DNA of 64,000 nt from Selenihalanaerobacter shriftii. Lineage in GTDB: Bacteria; Bacillota; Halanaerobiia; Halobacteroidales; Acetohalobiaceae. The notes under the pieces are model-generated. The model ran no database searches and had not been told where the DNA came from. It worked only from the letters and a program-made list of their open reading frames with translations. The position numbers and the translations under genes are program-made. Shown here piece after piece: positions 44,035 to 54,478 of the stretch (positions within the stretch are counted from its first letter, which is position 1; each line of letters opens with the position of its first letter). The stretch spans positions 1 through 64,000 of the forward strand of contig NZ_FUWM01000011.1 in the NCBI RefSeq assembly GCF_900167185.1. Reading direction: 5' to 3'.

Positions 44035-44796
44035 TTAACTACTTTTTTCTAACCAATCTTTAGTTTCTTTCATCCTAAATGAGTTTCCATTCATATTTAA
44101 AACATACGATTTATGAGTTAATCTATCTACCATTGCTGCTGTTAATGCTGGGTCATTGAAGATTTCATTCCATCTATCAAAAGATAGGTTTGAAGTTATT
44201 ATCGTTGATTTTCTTTCTGCTCTAAGTGAAAGAAATGAAAATAATAATTCACTACCTTCCTTATCAAACGAAATATATCCTAGTTCATCAAGTATAATTA
44301 AATCATACTTTTCAAATTTCTTCTCAAAGGACCGTAATCGTTTTTCACTTCTTGTTTCTTTTAAAGTATTAATTAGTTGTGGTACTGTTGCAAAAAACAC
44401 CTTATAACCCTCATTACAGGCTTTAATACCTAATCCAATTGATAAATGGGTTTTACCTGTCCCTGGATTTCCTGAAAAGATTATATTTCTATTATCATTT
44501 ATAAATTTAAGAGTCTTTAGTTCTTTCAATTTTTCCTGAGCACTATCTGGTAAATATTCAGCTATTATATCGCTTAAATACTTTTTATAAGGGAATTTTG
44601 CGTTTTTGATTCGTCTTTTTCTACTGTTCTCTTTTCTTACATCATAAGCTTTTCTAAAAACATCTCTTAAAAATTCCTCATATGATTGATCGTCTTTATA
44701 GGCTTCACCTACTCTTTCTATTAAGTCTCCTCTAATTCCAGCTAATCGCAAAGCTTTTATATAATCTTTAGTTTCTTGAACTAGCTTTTTATCCAT
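44035..44796 (-). CDS. istB: IS21 IstB-like ATP-binding helper
   Basis: 253 residues. AAA+ ATPase related to DnaC: Walker A FSGNPGTGKTHLSIG, Walker B DLIILDELGYISF, and an arginine-rich DRLTHKSYVLNMNGNSFR. It remodels the target DNA and guides the IstA transposase. Its ATG is directly adjacent to the istA stop codon (0-base gap), which couples their translation. Confidence 0.93.
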   Translation of the reverse strand: MDKKLVQETKDYIKALRLAGIRGDLIERVGEAYKDDQSYEEFLRDVFRKAYDVRKENSRKRRIKNAKFPYKKYLSDIIAEYLPDSAQEKLKELKTLKFINDNRNIIFSGNPGTGKTHLSIGLGIKACNEGYKVFFATVPQLINTLKETRSEKRLRSFEKKFEKYDLIILDELGYISFDKEGSELLFSFLSLRAERKSTIITSNLSFDRWNEIFNDPALTAAMVDRLTHKSYVLNMNGNSFRMKETKDWLEKSS

Positions 44797-46377
44797 TTAA
44801 CACACCTCCTGTCTGGTATCCTGTTCAACATTGAAAATTTCGTTATAATTATTTAAAAGATGCATTGAATTTTGAATTATTTCATCTTCTTGATTGGTTT
44901 CAAGAGATGTTTTTCTATTTACTAAAGTTTTAATATTATCTGTAGTCACCATGGATGCTTTATTCTTAGATAATTTATTAATTGCTTTTTTTACCTTATC
45001 TAAACCTTTTTCTTTAATAATTTCTAAAAGTTCTATGAATTCTTTCGTTTTTGTGGTAGAATTATTATTATAAAACATTTGATATATGTTTTTGATTTCA
45101 GGAGCTAATTTCTCGAGGGCAAGAGAATTTTTTAAAGCTCCTGGTTTTCTTTTTAGGGTAGATAAATAATGGTCTATATCTATTGTGCATTTATGTAATT
45201 TATAACATCTCTTATGTTCTGCGATTAAATTATCTTTATAATAAACTTTAATTTTTTCTGAATAGATTTTTGCCATTACAAATTTACCTACTAAATAATC
45301 TGGCACTGAATATTTATTTTGTTCTATAGTAATAAAGCTATATTTATTTACCCTACACTCTTTATCCCTTGCAACATCGTAAGTTGGCATTAGTTCTTTT
45401 AAATATTCTTTTTCTTCATTAAGTTTATCAAGTGGACTCTTCCTATTAAAACGATTCTTCTTAATCTGATTTAACTTATTTAGCTTATTTAATAAATATT
45501 GATTGGCTTCTTTCAATGAGTCAAACTCATCTTTTATAGAAAATGCCCGTCTTCTTACAAATTCTACTGATCTTTCTACCTTACCTTTTTCATTTCCTCG
45601 TCTTACATTACAAAATCTATAGTTAAATTTATAATAAAGTGATAATTTAACTAAATCTTCGGTTGCTTTTTTTTCAGTAGGGCCCACAAATCTCCTAACA
45701 GCTTGTTTTAAATTGTCATAAACTATTTCATTATGAACCCCTCCAAAATGTTTAAATGCATTGACATGAGCATCTAAAAAGTTTACGATCTTTTTATTCT
45801 CATAAAGTTTACCATAGCTATAAAAACCATATCCTGTTGTAAATAGGGCCAAATTTAGAACTCTATTTTCACCAGCTATATTAACTTTTACTTCTCCATA
45901 GTCAAATTGAAGAGTCTTTCCAGGCTTATATACTTGCTTAATATAAGCTTCTTTAGTTTCTTTAGTATGTTCCCTGACATAATTACAAACTGTACTATAA
46001 CTAATATCATAACCTTTATCTACTAAATAATCATGGATATCCACTTTCTTCATAAGTTGTTTATGTTTACCTTGAGTTTTCTTCTTTTTATTTTTCTCTA
46101 AACATTTATTAATTTCTTCAATAATTTCATCGGTTAATTTTCTCTTACTCCTATTTGATGAATCATATTGTGGCTCTTTAACTAAATTTTCAATTAAACT
46201 TAAAATCTCATCTTCCCTTAACGACTTATCTAATTTTGATAGTTGTTCTTCATGGTCTCTAATATATTTCCGTACTGTATTTCTAGATTTATTTGTTTCC
46301 CTTGTAATTTTTCTAATTGACTTATCTTCAATAAAATATTTTAGTAATATATCTGCTTTTTCATTCAATTTAACCAA
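44797..46377 (-). CDS. istA: IS21 IstA-like transposase
   Basis: 526 residues. N-terminal helix-turn-helix (ITRETNKSRNTVRKYIRDH), then a DDE integrase core with LQFDYGEVKVNI (first Asp), EIVYDNLKQAV (second Asp) and NVRRGNEKGKVERSVEFVRR (Glu), and a Mu-type C-terminal beta-barrel. Full length for the family and without a frameshift. Cuts and joins IS ends. Confidence 0.93.
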   Translation of the reverse strand: MVKLNEKADILLKYFIEDKSIRKITRETNKSRNTVRKYIRDHEEQLSKLDKSLREDEILSLIENLVKEPQYDSSNRSKRKLTDEIIEEINKCLEKNKKKKTQGKHKQLMKKVDIHDYLVDKGYDISYSTVCNYVREHTKETKEAYIKQVYKPGKTLQFDYGEVKVNIAGENRVLNLALFTTGYGFYSYGKLYENKKIVNFLDAHVNAFKHFGGVHNEIVYDNLKQAVRRFVGPTEKKATEDLVKLSLYYKFNYRFCNVRRGNEKGKVERSVEFVRRRAFSIKDEFDSLKEANQYLLNKLNKLNQIKKNRFNRKSPLDKLNEEKEYLKELMPTYDVARDKECRVNKYSFITIEQNKYSVPDYLVGKFVMAKIYSEKIKVYYKDNLIAEHKRCYKLHKCTIDIDHYLSTLKRKPGALKNSLALEKLAPEIKNIYQMFYNNNSTTKTKEFIELLEIIKEKGLDKVKKAINKLSKNKASMVTTDNIKTLVNRKTSLETNQEDEIIQNSMHLLNNYNEIFNVEQDTRQEVC

Positions 46378-46579
46378 CCCTTATTCACCACCTATAATAA
46401 TTTAATTATTATAGATAGTTTATTTTATTGTGGGTCAATTTTCAATTAATATCGTGGGTCACTTTTAGATTAACATAAACAACCCGACCAATCTTGCATA
46501 AGTTATTACCAAGACTAGTATTATGCACTAGGATTAGGTGTCTTAAATGCCATGTTAGCCGACGTATTTGCTGTACCAA

Positions 46580-47737
46580 TTAATTTAAACAATCTACTAT
46601 ATTTGGATGATTAATTGCCCAAAAGTCTGCTAACATTACCCAATTAATTTGCTTTCCCAAAATTATATTAGAAATGATTCTTTTTGCTACACACCAAAAA
46701 ATAAGCTCTTCTTTAGAATAACCTTCATGAATTTTTAACGTATCAAAAACCATAATAAAACTCTTACATAATTTCTTAACTTCTTTAATAGTTAACTTTT
46801 CCTTTTTATGAATTATCTTATCTATTCCTTCTAAAAAGCGATTCATATATTCTAATTCATTTCTTTTTTTAGCCATAACCTTATCCAACAACTTTTCTAC
46901 ATGCAAAAATAAATTTAATAACTCATCATTATTCAAATTTCTTTGTTTTTCTTCTACTTCCTTTGCTGTTACTTCATAGGGGGACAATAAATCAATATTA
47001 TTAACTCCTCCATTTATTTGAAAATCAACTGATAAACTTAAAGATTTCTCTTTTATATTAGTTTCTATACTAATATCCTTTTCAATTCTTTGGAACCAAA
47101 CATTTTTATTAGATAAATAACTTCTTTTAATTGCCCATAATAAAAAATCTGAAATTTGAATTCCAGGATGACTTCCATCAACAATTTTTAAATTTACTTT
47201 AGGAAAATTTGCCTTCAACAAGGAGGTATTAGCAACCACTGCATTAATTAAAGACTCATAAAAATTCCTCTTCCAATTTTTTTCAAAATGTTTTGGGAAA
47301 CTACTTTCTCTTTCTGCTACAAAAACATTTACTACATCAACATCTCGATTACTTACAAAAACACTAGCAAGTTCCACCATATGGTTATGTAATAATTTTT
47401 CAGTATCAAACTCATCATTTCCATTTTGTCTATATTTTTTCTTATCAAAAGATAAAAAATCAAATTTTAGTTCCAAATCATTAATTAAATACATTATAGC
47501 AGAATGAGCTTCCGGACCATCAACACAACTGTGAAAATAACCTCGCTTTAAAGTTTTAACATCACTTTTTCCTAAATCTTCTCTTTGCTTTAAATCATTC
47601 ATCGCTTTTTCGATTAAATTAGAAGAAACTTCATTTCCTAGAATGGCTGCTCCAATACTAAAATATTGATTATCCCCTTCATAACTCCTTATATTTGGAT
47701 TTCCGCTTTCATCAATATAAACATAAATTTCTTTCAA
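46580..47737 (-). CDS. DUF3800-domain protein
   Basis: 385 residues. Starts EIYVYIDESGNPNI, the DESG motif of DUF3800, an RNase-H-like fold, and later has VDGSHPGIQISDFLLWAIKR, the family C-terminal acidic motif (QxSD). After about residue 240 it has a 145-residue helical extension I do not recognise. The family is frequent in mobile and defence regions; nuclease activity is predicted, not shown. It is 300 bases upstream of nothing cotranscribed; the type IIG enzyme follows separately on its right. Confidence 0.8.
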   Translation of the reverse strand: MKEIYVYIDESGNPNIRSYEGDNQYFSIGAAILGNEVSSNLIEKAMNDLKQREDLGKSDVKTLKRGYFHSCVDGPEAHSAIMYLINDLELKFDFLSFDKKKYRQNGNDEFDTEKLLHNHMVELASVFVSNRDVDVVNVFVAERESSFPKHFEKNWKRNFYESLINAVVANTSLLKANFPKVNLKIVDGSHPGIQISDFLLWAIKRSYLSNKNVWFQRIEKDISIETNIKEKSLSLSVDFQINGGVNNIDLLSPYEVTAKEVEEKQRNLNNDELLNLFLHVEKLLDKVMAKKRNELEYMNRFLEGIDKIIHKKEKLTIKEVKKLCKSFIMVFDTLKIHEGYSKEELIFWCVAKRIISNIILGKQINWVMLADFWAINHPNIVDCLN

Positions 47738-48001
47738 AGCAAATCCCTCCTAAAAATCCTATCAAATATGTCAGATAATTTATATATTTACGTCATATGT
47801 CGCATATAATTTCCATTTTAAAGTATCACTGACACTAATGTCGATAATATCTACTATAGATTACCTCTCATCTCCCTAAAACTATCCTATACATTAACAC
47901 TACACTAATCACCCATTAATTTCCTGTCTAAAGTTTAAATTATATAACTATTTTTGGAAATTTTTGAAGTGATTTTTATTTATAATAAAGCTTATTTAAA
48001 T
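47738..48001. other. Intergenic region between the DUF3800 gene and the type IIG terminator
   Basis: About 260 AT-rich bases. It should contain the promoter of the DUF3800 gene. I see no gene or convincing repeat. Confidence 0.5.
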
Positions 48002-48032
48002 AAAAAAGCCATTGCTTACCAACAGCAATGAC
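48002..48032 (-). terminator. Rho-independent terminator of the type IIG gene
   Basis: On the minus strand CATTGCT/AGCAATG with a 7-base loop, then GCTTTTTTATTT. It starts 16 bases after the stop codon. Confidence 0.8.
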
Positions 48033-48047
48033 CTAAAAACTAAATTT

Positions 48048-51000
48048 TTAATTATCCTCTAAACTTTCTTCAACTATTTCAATCTCTTCTTCCGTTAATC
48101 CATAAAGTTCATATACCATCTCATCTATCTTTCGATCAGTCTCTTCTATCTTATCTCGCAATTCATCAATTTCCCGCTGCAACTGATTCCACTCGTTAAC
48201 TACTTTACGTACTACTTGGTATTTATTGTAATCAGGCAATTCAACCTGCAACACCTTCTTAACCAAACCTCCACTGAAATTATCTGCTTCTTCTAACTGC
48301 TTCTCCGTAAATTTTTCTAGATAATACTTAATATATTGGCGTTTATATTTATCCTTAACTTCAAATTTCATTAGTTCATATTTACCACTACTCGATTTAT
48401 CTGCATAGATAGTTAAAATAGTATCATTAATATTAACTGTCATCTCTCTAACTTTTCGCGCCCGACCAGAATATATTTTATTGTAAAAACCACCTTCTTC
48501 TACTATATCAGTTAATTGTGGACCAGCTTTAGAAGTATATTTGTTGATTAGATCAATGAAATTAGTTTGTCTAAGTTGAGCTAGTTTTTTATTGCCTTCA
48601 ATCATAAAATCAGCTTTTTTGATAAATGGTTGTTGTTTTTCTTTACTAATTTTAGGAATTTTAAAATTTCTAAAATCATTTAAGCTAAATGACGGAAAAT
48701 CATCTCTTTGTAATGATGGATTAGTTTTAATTTGTATATACGAATATAATTTTGAATTTAAAATTGCTAATAAATACTTATTTAAATAATTCTCATCCTC
48801 TAAACAAATAGCATAAAGATTCTTTTTAAACGCAAAAGAAGAATCAACATAAGTAAACATTAATCTAAATTGACGACTTACTAATTGTCTACCAAAGATT
48901 TTATCTGTATTAAATAATTCTAATGGCTTATTTTCTTTAAGTTTTGTATGGTCTACAAATATCTTTTTAGCATTTTCAGTTTGAAGGTAACGATATATTT
49001 GACCATCAAACCATCTAATTGTACTATCTTCATTTTTATCTGCAATCATATATTCTTTAGGTGGTAAAGTTCCTCGGTTAACTGTAGCTATTTCTTTAAG
49101 ATTAACAGATTCAGTATTATTATATTTAATTTTAATATTAATAACGTCCTTTTCTAAGAAAATAACTTTCCCTTCATTGTTTTCCCAAAACTTTTTATTG
49201 ATTTTTTGAAAATCATCTATATTAATTTGATTTTGTCTTTCATGAATAGGAAATTTATATGTTTTCACTATTGGACTTATATTATCTGCCTTTTCAAAAG
49301 ATAAGATAAGTGTATCAACATAAGCATTGAATCTATCATAAGGTAATTGAATTATCTCTAATATATTATATTTAGATAATAATTCATATCTAAAATCATA
49401 ATATTTCTCACCAGCAAGCCAAGTTATAGGTATTATAAAAGATATTTTCCCATTATAATTTATGATTTCTGTTGCTAATTCAGCGAAAGCAGTATAAGTA
49501 TTAAAATTACCTTTTGACATTTGAAATTCTCTCAATTCATGAGGAGATAATACAACATATGGTGGATTTCCAATTACTACATCAAAACCACCATCAGCCA
49601 TAATCTCAGAAAACTCTTCTTTCCACTTGAATGCTTTATCTCCAGCTACTTCTGGATCATCAATTAACGAATTACCACATTTAATATTATCATCAAGATT
49701 AGTTAATGGTTTATTCTTATTAGCAGTTTTTAACCACAGAGATAATTTAGTAATCTCTACTGATGATTCATTAATATCGACTCCATAGATATTATTCTTT
49801 AAAATCTCTTTTTGTAATGATTCTAGGCCAAAAATACTGCGTTGTCCTTCCTGAATTAAGTCAATCTGCCTATGAATCCATTGATATTCTTTTAATAGAA
49901 AATCAAATGCTTGATTTAAAAATGCTCCTGATCCACAAGCTGGGTCTAGTACTTTGATCTTCTTTAACCGTTCTTCATATTCTTTGTAAAACTCCAGATG
50001 TTGCTTTTTATACTTACCTTCTACCTGAGGGGTAGCAGCCTCTTCTATATCTGGTAATTCTTCTTCTCCCAATTCCTTCCGTATATCTTCAAGACACTTT
50101 CCAACTGAATTTTCAACAATATACTTAGTTATATATTCTGGAGTATAATAAATTCCATCTTTTTTACGCTTCGATTCCTTTTCATTATATTCATCATTCT
50201 CAATATCTGCCTTAATCTCTTCAATATCCGAAATAGACTGCTCAAAAACATGACCTAAAATATTAACATCCAGTTCACTATCAAAATCATAAGCTGATAT
50301 TTTATCTATAACATCGAAAAAATCGTTTTTAATTATTAAATTATCTAATACCTCATCTGCTTTAAACAAGCCACCATTATAGGCATTAATATTATGAGGT
50401 TCACTACCTTTATCTATAGCCCTAAAGATTCCTTTTATCTCTTGCCAAATTGTTACTTCACTAAAACTATATGAACTCTTACCACTCTCAATAGCTTGAT
50501 GGAGTATTTCCGCAGGTAATAAACCCAAATCTTCACAGAAACAGATAAAGATAATTCGGTCTAAAAACTTTTGAGCCTTTTCTAATAATAATTCTTCATC
50601 ATAATTAGGATTATTAACTTTAAGATGTTCAAATAATTCAACTCTTGTCTGCTTATAAAGGTTATAGAATTTTATAGAGATATCTTCCTCTTTTTTCTGA
50701 GTCTGTTCACTTAATCTTAAGGTATTGCTCTTATCTTGTTTATTAATTAAATTCTTTCTAGATAATAATAAATGAAACTTCTTAAAGTTATCCTCTAAGT
50801 CTAATTCCTCAATACGAAACTCTTCATAATATCCTTGTCCCCGAATTACTGAATATAATCTAATCTCTATCATATTAGAAACAATAACCCATTTACAACC
50901 ATCATACTTACTGGCATAACTAAAAGCCTGTTCTACCGGTGTTCCATAATGTTTCCCAGACCGTTTCTGTTTCTTATCTAAACTAACTTTAGGACCTTTT

Positions 51001-51329
51001 AGTTCAATTACTGCCTCTGTTTTACTCTCTTCATCTTGATAATAAAATCCTAAGCTCCCATCCGGCTTTGTAGCATCAACTTCAGTTGACGGCTCAATCT
51101 GTAATGTATACTCGCCTTCTTCACCCGCTTCCGTCATATCCTTATAACCTAAAACAATTCCAAAAATTCCTTTTAAAAAAGAAGCCTGTAACCTTTCCTC
51201 ATTAGCCCCAATTATAGATTTTAAATTTCGTTTCCAACTTTTGATAGTATCTATCTTCGTCTTATAATTAAGTATAGAATGTTTATTCAAATGTGCTTTT
51301 AAAACTTTTTTATTAAATAAATTATCCAT
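48048..51329 (-). CDS. Type IIG restriction-modification enzyme (fused nuclease, methyltransferase, specificity)
   Basis: 1093 residues. N-terminal PD-(D/E)xK nuclease: P89-D90 ... E109-L-K111 (KPDGSLGF ... AVIELKG). Then a helical connector, the amino-methyltransferase with SAM motif LDPACGSGAFLN (461-472) and catalytic NPPY (588-591), and from about 740 a target-recognition part (TaqI-C/specificity type) ending in a coiled coil with ELYGLTEEEIEIVEE. Such enzymes methylate adenine on one strand and cut nearby, so they need no separate methylase or specificity gene, and none is present. Recognition sequence cannot be read from the protein. Confidence 0.9.
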   Translation of the reverse strand: MDNLFNKKVLKAHLNKHSILNYKTKIDTIKSWKRNLKSIIGANEERLQASFLKGIFGIVLGYKDMTEAGEEGEYTLQIEPSTEVDATKPDGSLGFYYQDEESKTEAVIELKGPKVSLDKKQKRSGKHYGTPVEQAFSYASKYDGCKWVIVSNMIEIRLYSVIRGQGYYEEFRIEELDLEDNFKKFHLLLSRKNLINKQDKSNTLRLSEQTQKKEEDISIKFYNLYKQTRVELFEHLKVNNPNYDEELLLEKAQKFLDRIIFICFCEDLGLLPAEILHQAIESGKSSYSFSEVTIWQEIKGIFRAIDKGSEPHNINAYNGGLFKADEVLDNLIIKNDFFDVIDKISAYDFDSELDVNILGHVFEQSISDIEEIKADIENDEYNEKESKRKKDGIYYTPEYITKYIVENSVGKCLEDIRKELGEEELPDIEEAATPQVEGKYKKQHLEFYKEYEERLKKIKVLDPACGSGAFLNQAFDFLLKEYQWIHRQIDLIQEGQRSIFGLESLQKEILKNNIYGVDINESSVEITKLSLWLKTANKNKPLTNLDDNIKCGNSLIDDPEVAGDKAFKWKEEFSEIMADGGFDVVIGNPPYVVLSPHELREFQMSKGNFNTYTAFAELATEIINYNGKISFIIPITWLAGEKYYDFRYELLSKYNILEIIQLPYDRFNAYVDTLILSFEKADNISPIVKTYKFPIHERQNQINIDDFQKINKKFWENNEGKVIFLEKDVINIKIKYNNTESVNLKEIATVNRGTLPPKEYMIADKNEDSTIRWFDGQIYRYLQTENAKKIFVDHTKLKENKPLELFNTDKIFGRQLVSRQFRLMFTYVDSSFAFKKNLYAICLEDENYLNKYLLAILNSKLYSYIQIKTNPSLQRDDFPSFSLNDFRNFKIPKISKEKQQPFIKKADFMIEGNKKLAQLRQTNFIDLINKYTSKAGPQLTDIVEEGGFYNKIYSGRARKVREMTVNINDTILTIYADKSSSGKYELMKFEVKDKYKRQYIKYYLEKFTEKQLEEADNFSGGLVKKVLQVELPDYNKYQVVRKVVNEWNQLQREIDELRDKIEETDRKIDEMVYELYGLTEEEIEIVEESLEDN

Positions 51330-51403
51330 TACTATTGCCTCCTAATTCTACATTTACCACCTATGCTATATTTCTATAATTAGAATAAATTTCCTTCAAA
51401 ATA

Positions 51404-51445
51404 CAAAAAGAGAGCTAATACCCAATTGGATATTAGCCCTCTAAA
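51404..51445 (-). terminator. Rho-independent terminator of valS
   Basis: Long stem on the minus strand: AGAGGGCTAATATCC, loop AATT, GGGTATTAGCTCTCT, then TTTTTGTATTTT. It begins 10 bases after the valS stop. Confidence 0.88.
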
Positions 51446-51454
51446 CTTAAGCAA

Positions 51455-54103
51455 TTATGATTTTAACATCTCTAGTCGCTCTTTTAACTGTTCCTTCTTA
51501 GCTTTATACTCTTTGACCTTCTCTTTCTCTTCTTCTACTAACTTATCTGGAGCATTATTAACAAATCCTTCATTTCCTAACTTACCTTCTGCTCGTTTAA
51601 TTTCAAACTCTGCTTCTTCTACTTCATCTTCTAATCTTTCAATCTCTTTATCTATATCTACCATTCCTTCTAATGGCAGGATTACTTCTACTCCATCAGT
51701 AATAGCTGTAGAAGCATTCTCAGGTTTTTCAGCTAATTCTTTATCTATTCTTAAATCAGATATATTAGCTAAATTAATAATATAATCTTGCCCAACACTT
51801 ACTATATCTTCTTTATCAGAACTCTCTGGTTGTAAGATGGCAATAACTTTTTTGCCTGGATTTACTTTCATCTCATTTCTGATATTTCGAATAGATCTAA
51901 TGATATTCATAATTACATCCATCTTTTCTTCTGCTTCATCATCAAGCTTTTCTTCTTTACCTTCTGGCCATTTAGCAAGCATAATAGTTTCTCCATCATT
52001 AGGTAGATTCTGCCATATTTCCTCGGTAATAAAAGGCATGAATGGATGTAATAATCGCAAAATCTGATCTAATACTGACCAAACTACATATTGAGCTGTC
52101 TCTTTAGCTGCTTGATCCTCTTCTTGATACAAACGTGGCTTAATTAACTCTATATACCAGTCACAGAACTCATTCCAGATAAAGTCATAAAGAGTCTGAG
52201 TAGCTTGCCCTAATTGATAATTATCTAATTCATCTGTTACCTTCTTAGCAACGCGATTTACTCTACTAGTTATCCATTTATCTGCTAAAGTAAGCTTTAA
52301 TTCCTCTACATCTTCTGGATTAAAGTCTTCTAAATTCATCAATACAAATCTAGAAGCATTCCAAATCTTATTAGCAAAGTTACGACTAGCTTCCACTTTC
52401 TCTTGTCTAAATCGCATATCATTCCCTGGAGTATTTCCAGTAATTAAAGTAAAGCGAAGAGTATCTGCTCCGTACTTATCAATAAATTCTAATGGGTCAA
52501 TACCATTACCTAAGGACTTACTCATCTTTCGTCCTTGACCATCTCTAACTAATCCGTGAACATATACATCAGCAAAAGGTGGTTCATCCATGAATTCAAG
52601 AGCTGAGAATATCATTCTTGCTACCCAAAAGAAGATGATATCTCGACCAGTTACCAATACTGATGTTGGATAATAAAGATCTAATTCCTCAGTCTCTTCT
52701 GGCCATCCCATAGTAGAAAAAGGCCAAAGCCCAGAGCTAAACCAAGTATCCAATACATCTTCATCCTGTTCTAAATTCTCACTATCACATTCTGAACAAC
52801 TTGTTGGCTCATCACTAGCAACGATCTCTTCTCCACAGTCTTGACAGTACCAAACTGGAATTCTATGTCCCCACCACAATTGACGTGAGATACACCAATC
52901 TCTAATATTCTCCATCCAGTTTAAATATACTTTAGTAAATCGCTCCGGTACAAAGTTAGTATCTCCATTCTTAACTGCTTCAATAGCCGGCTTAGCTAAT
53001 GGTTCCATCTTAACAAACCACTGCTTAGAAACTAACGGCTCAATTACTGTATCACAACGATAACAATGTCCTACTGAATGATCATGCTCTTCTACCTCAA
53101 CTAATTGATCATTTGCCTCTAAATCAGACACTAACTCCTCACGACATTGATATCTATCCATTCCTTCATACTTACCAGCTTCTGCTGTCATTTTGGCCAC
53201 ATCATCGATTACTTTAATCACATCTAAATCATGACGCTGACCAATCTCAAAATCATTAGGATCATGAGCAGGTGTTACCTTTACTAATCCTGTTCCAAAC
53301 TCTGAATCTACATAATCATCAGCAACTACTGGAATCTCTCTTTCTACTATCGGTACAATTACTCTCTTCCCAACTAAATCTTGATACCTTTCATCTTTAG
53401 GATTAACCGCAATGGCAGTATCACCTAACATAGTTTCAGGTCGAGTAGTAGCAACGATAATTTCATCATCACTGTCTTTAATCTGATATCTAAGGTGATA
53501 AAAATGTCCTGGAATATCTTGATGTTCTACCTCAATATCTGATAAAGTAGTTCCACAATCAGGGCACCAATTAATAATATAATCGCCTCTATAGATTAAA
53601 TCTTTATTATATAATTGAATAAAGGCTTCTTTAACCGCTTCTGAACAACCTTCATCCAAAGTAAATCTCTCTCTAGTCCAGTCACAGGAAGTACCTATTT
53701 TCTTTAACTGGTCTGTAATACGACCACCATACTCATCCGTCCATTCCCACGCTTTTTCTAGAAAACCTTCTCGGCCCACATCATCTTTTTCTAATCCTTC
53801 TTCTCGCATCTTATTTACTACCTTAACTTCTGTAGCTATACTAGCATGATCAGTACCTGGAATCCACAGAGTAGTATATCCCTGCATTCGTTTCCAACGA
53901 GTTAAAATATCCTGTAAAGTATTATCCAAAGCATGACCTATATGTAATTGACCTGTTACATTTGGCGGTGGCATTACAATTGAAAAAGATTCATTATCTT
54001 GATTTAGGTCTGCTTCAAAATATCCATTATCCATCCAATATTGATACCATTTGTCTTCGACAGCAGCTGGATCATAAGTTGTTGCCATTCCTTCTTTACT
54101 CAT
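51455..54103 (-). CDS. valS: Valine-tRNA ligase
   Basis: 882 residues from ATG 54103. Class I synthetase: HIGH motif [11 protein letters not shown], editing domain in the connective polypeptide ([12 protein letters not shown]), KMSKS motif [13 protein letters not shown], a zinc-type pair [16 protein letters not shown], and a C-terminal coiled-coil arm ([16 protein letters not shown]) typical of ValRS. The frame can be opened at 54127, but that extension contains the AAAGGAGGAG ribosome site, so 54103 is the start. Controlled by a T-box leader. Confidence 0.97.
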   Translation of the reverse strand: MSKEGMATTYDPAAVEDKWYQYWMDNGYFEADLNQDNESFSIVMPPPNVTGQLHIGHALDNTLQDILTRWKRMQGYTTLWIPGTDHASIATEVKVVNKMREEGLEKDDVGREGFLEKAWEWTDEYGGRITDQLKKIGTSCDWTRERFTLDEGCSEAVKEAFIQLYNKDLIYRGDYIINWCPDCGTTLSDIEVEHQDIPGHFYHLRYQIKDSDDEIIVATTRPETMLGDTAIAVNPKDERYQDLVGKRVIVPIVEREIPVVADDYVDSEFGTGLVKVTPAHDPNDFEIGQRHDLDVIKVIDDVAKMTAEAGKYEGMDRYQCREELVSDLEANDQLVEVEEHDHSVGHCYRCDTVIEPLVSKQWFVKMEPLAKPAIEAVKNGDTNFVPERFTKVYLNWMENIRDWCISRQLWWGHRIPVWYCQDCGEEIVASDEPTSCSECDSENLEQDEDVLDTWFSSGLWPFSTMGWPEETEELDLYYPTSVLVTGRDIIFFWVARMIFSALEFMDEPPFADVYVHGLVRDGQGRKMSKSLGNGIDPLEFIDKYGADTLRFTLITGNTPGNDMRFRQEKVEASRNFANKIWNASRFVLMNLEDFNPEDVEELKLTLADKWITSRVNRVAKKVTDELDNYQLGQATQTLYDFIWNEFCDWYIELIKPRLYQEEDQAAKETAQYVVWSVLDQILRLLHPFMPFITEEIWQNLPNDGETIMLAKWPEGKEEKLDDEAEEKMDVIMNIIRSIRNIRNEMKVNPGKKVIAILQPESSDKEDIVSVGQDYIINLANISDLRIDKELAEKPENASTAITDGVEVILPLEGMVDIDKEIERLEDEVEEAEFEIKRAEGKLGNEGFVNNAPDKLVEEEKEKVKEYKAKKEQLKERLEMLKS

Positions 54104-54120
54104 TATTTTCTCCTCCTTTA

Positions 54121-54385
54121 AAATCATAAAAAACCCTCTCCATCCTATGACAAGGACGAAAGAAGGTTTACTCCCGCGGTACCACCTTAGTTTCTAAAAG
54201 ATATACTTTTAGACACCTTAACTTAAGACTAAATAACGGCTAGCAACCGATTAAACCTACTTACTTTCAGTCTAATAGCTCAGAAGCTACTTCAATAATT
54301 AAGTACTTAGGAATACTTTCAACCTAGGAATTCCCTCTCTGTAAGCTTAGATTATCTACTACTCTTCATCATAGCTTTTAAATAA
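54121..54385 (-). promoter_or_regulatory. T-box riboswitch of valS
   Basis: The canonical T-box AGGTGGTACCGCGG is at 54187-54174 on the minus strand. After it come AAACCTTCTTTCGTCC and GGATGGAGAGGGTTTTTTAT, a strong terminator ending at the valS ribosome site. Upstream lies a stem I region (about 54380-54260) with the segment GAAGTAGC, where GUA (Val) may be the specifier. Uncharged tRNA-Val should pair with the T-box bulge and allow read-through. Confidence 0.92.
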
Positions 54386-54433
54386 AATTTGTAATCAAAC
54401 TATTTATATTTTAATTTAATACTTTCCTATATT

Positions 54434-54462
54434 ATCTTATAATGATTTAAATCATTTGTCAA
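54434..54462 (-). promoter_or_regulatory. Predicted sigma-A promoter of valS
   Basis: On the minus strand TTGACA (54462-54457), 17 bases, TAAGAT (54439-54434). It lies directly upstream of the T-box leader and just after the ubiX stop codon. Confidence 0.65.
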
Positions 54463-54478
54463 CTAATAACTACAACAA

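Larger units (their letters stand above)
43970..46480 (-). mobile_element. IS21-family insertion sequence (istA-istB)
   Basis: Ends: left TGTTAATGTCAAG then AAAAATTGACCC, right (reverse complement) TGTTAATCT then AAAAGTGACCC, with further GGGTCAATTTT-type repeats just inside, as in IS21 elements. The 7-mer AACCCGA stands immediately left (43963-43969) and at 46481-46487 on the right; if this is the target duplication the element ends at 46480, five bases beyond the TGTTAAT repeat. Both genes are complete, so it may still be active. Confidence 0.85.
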
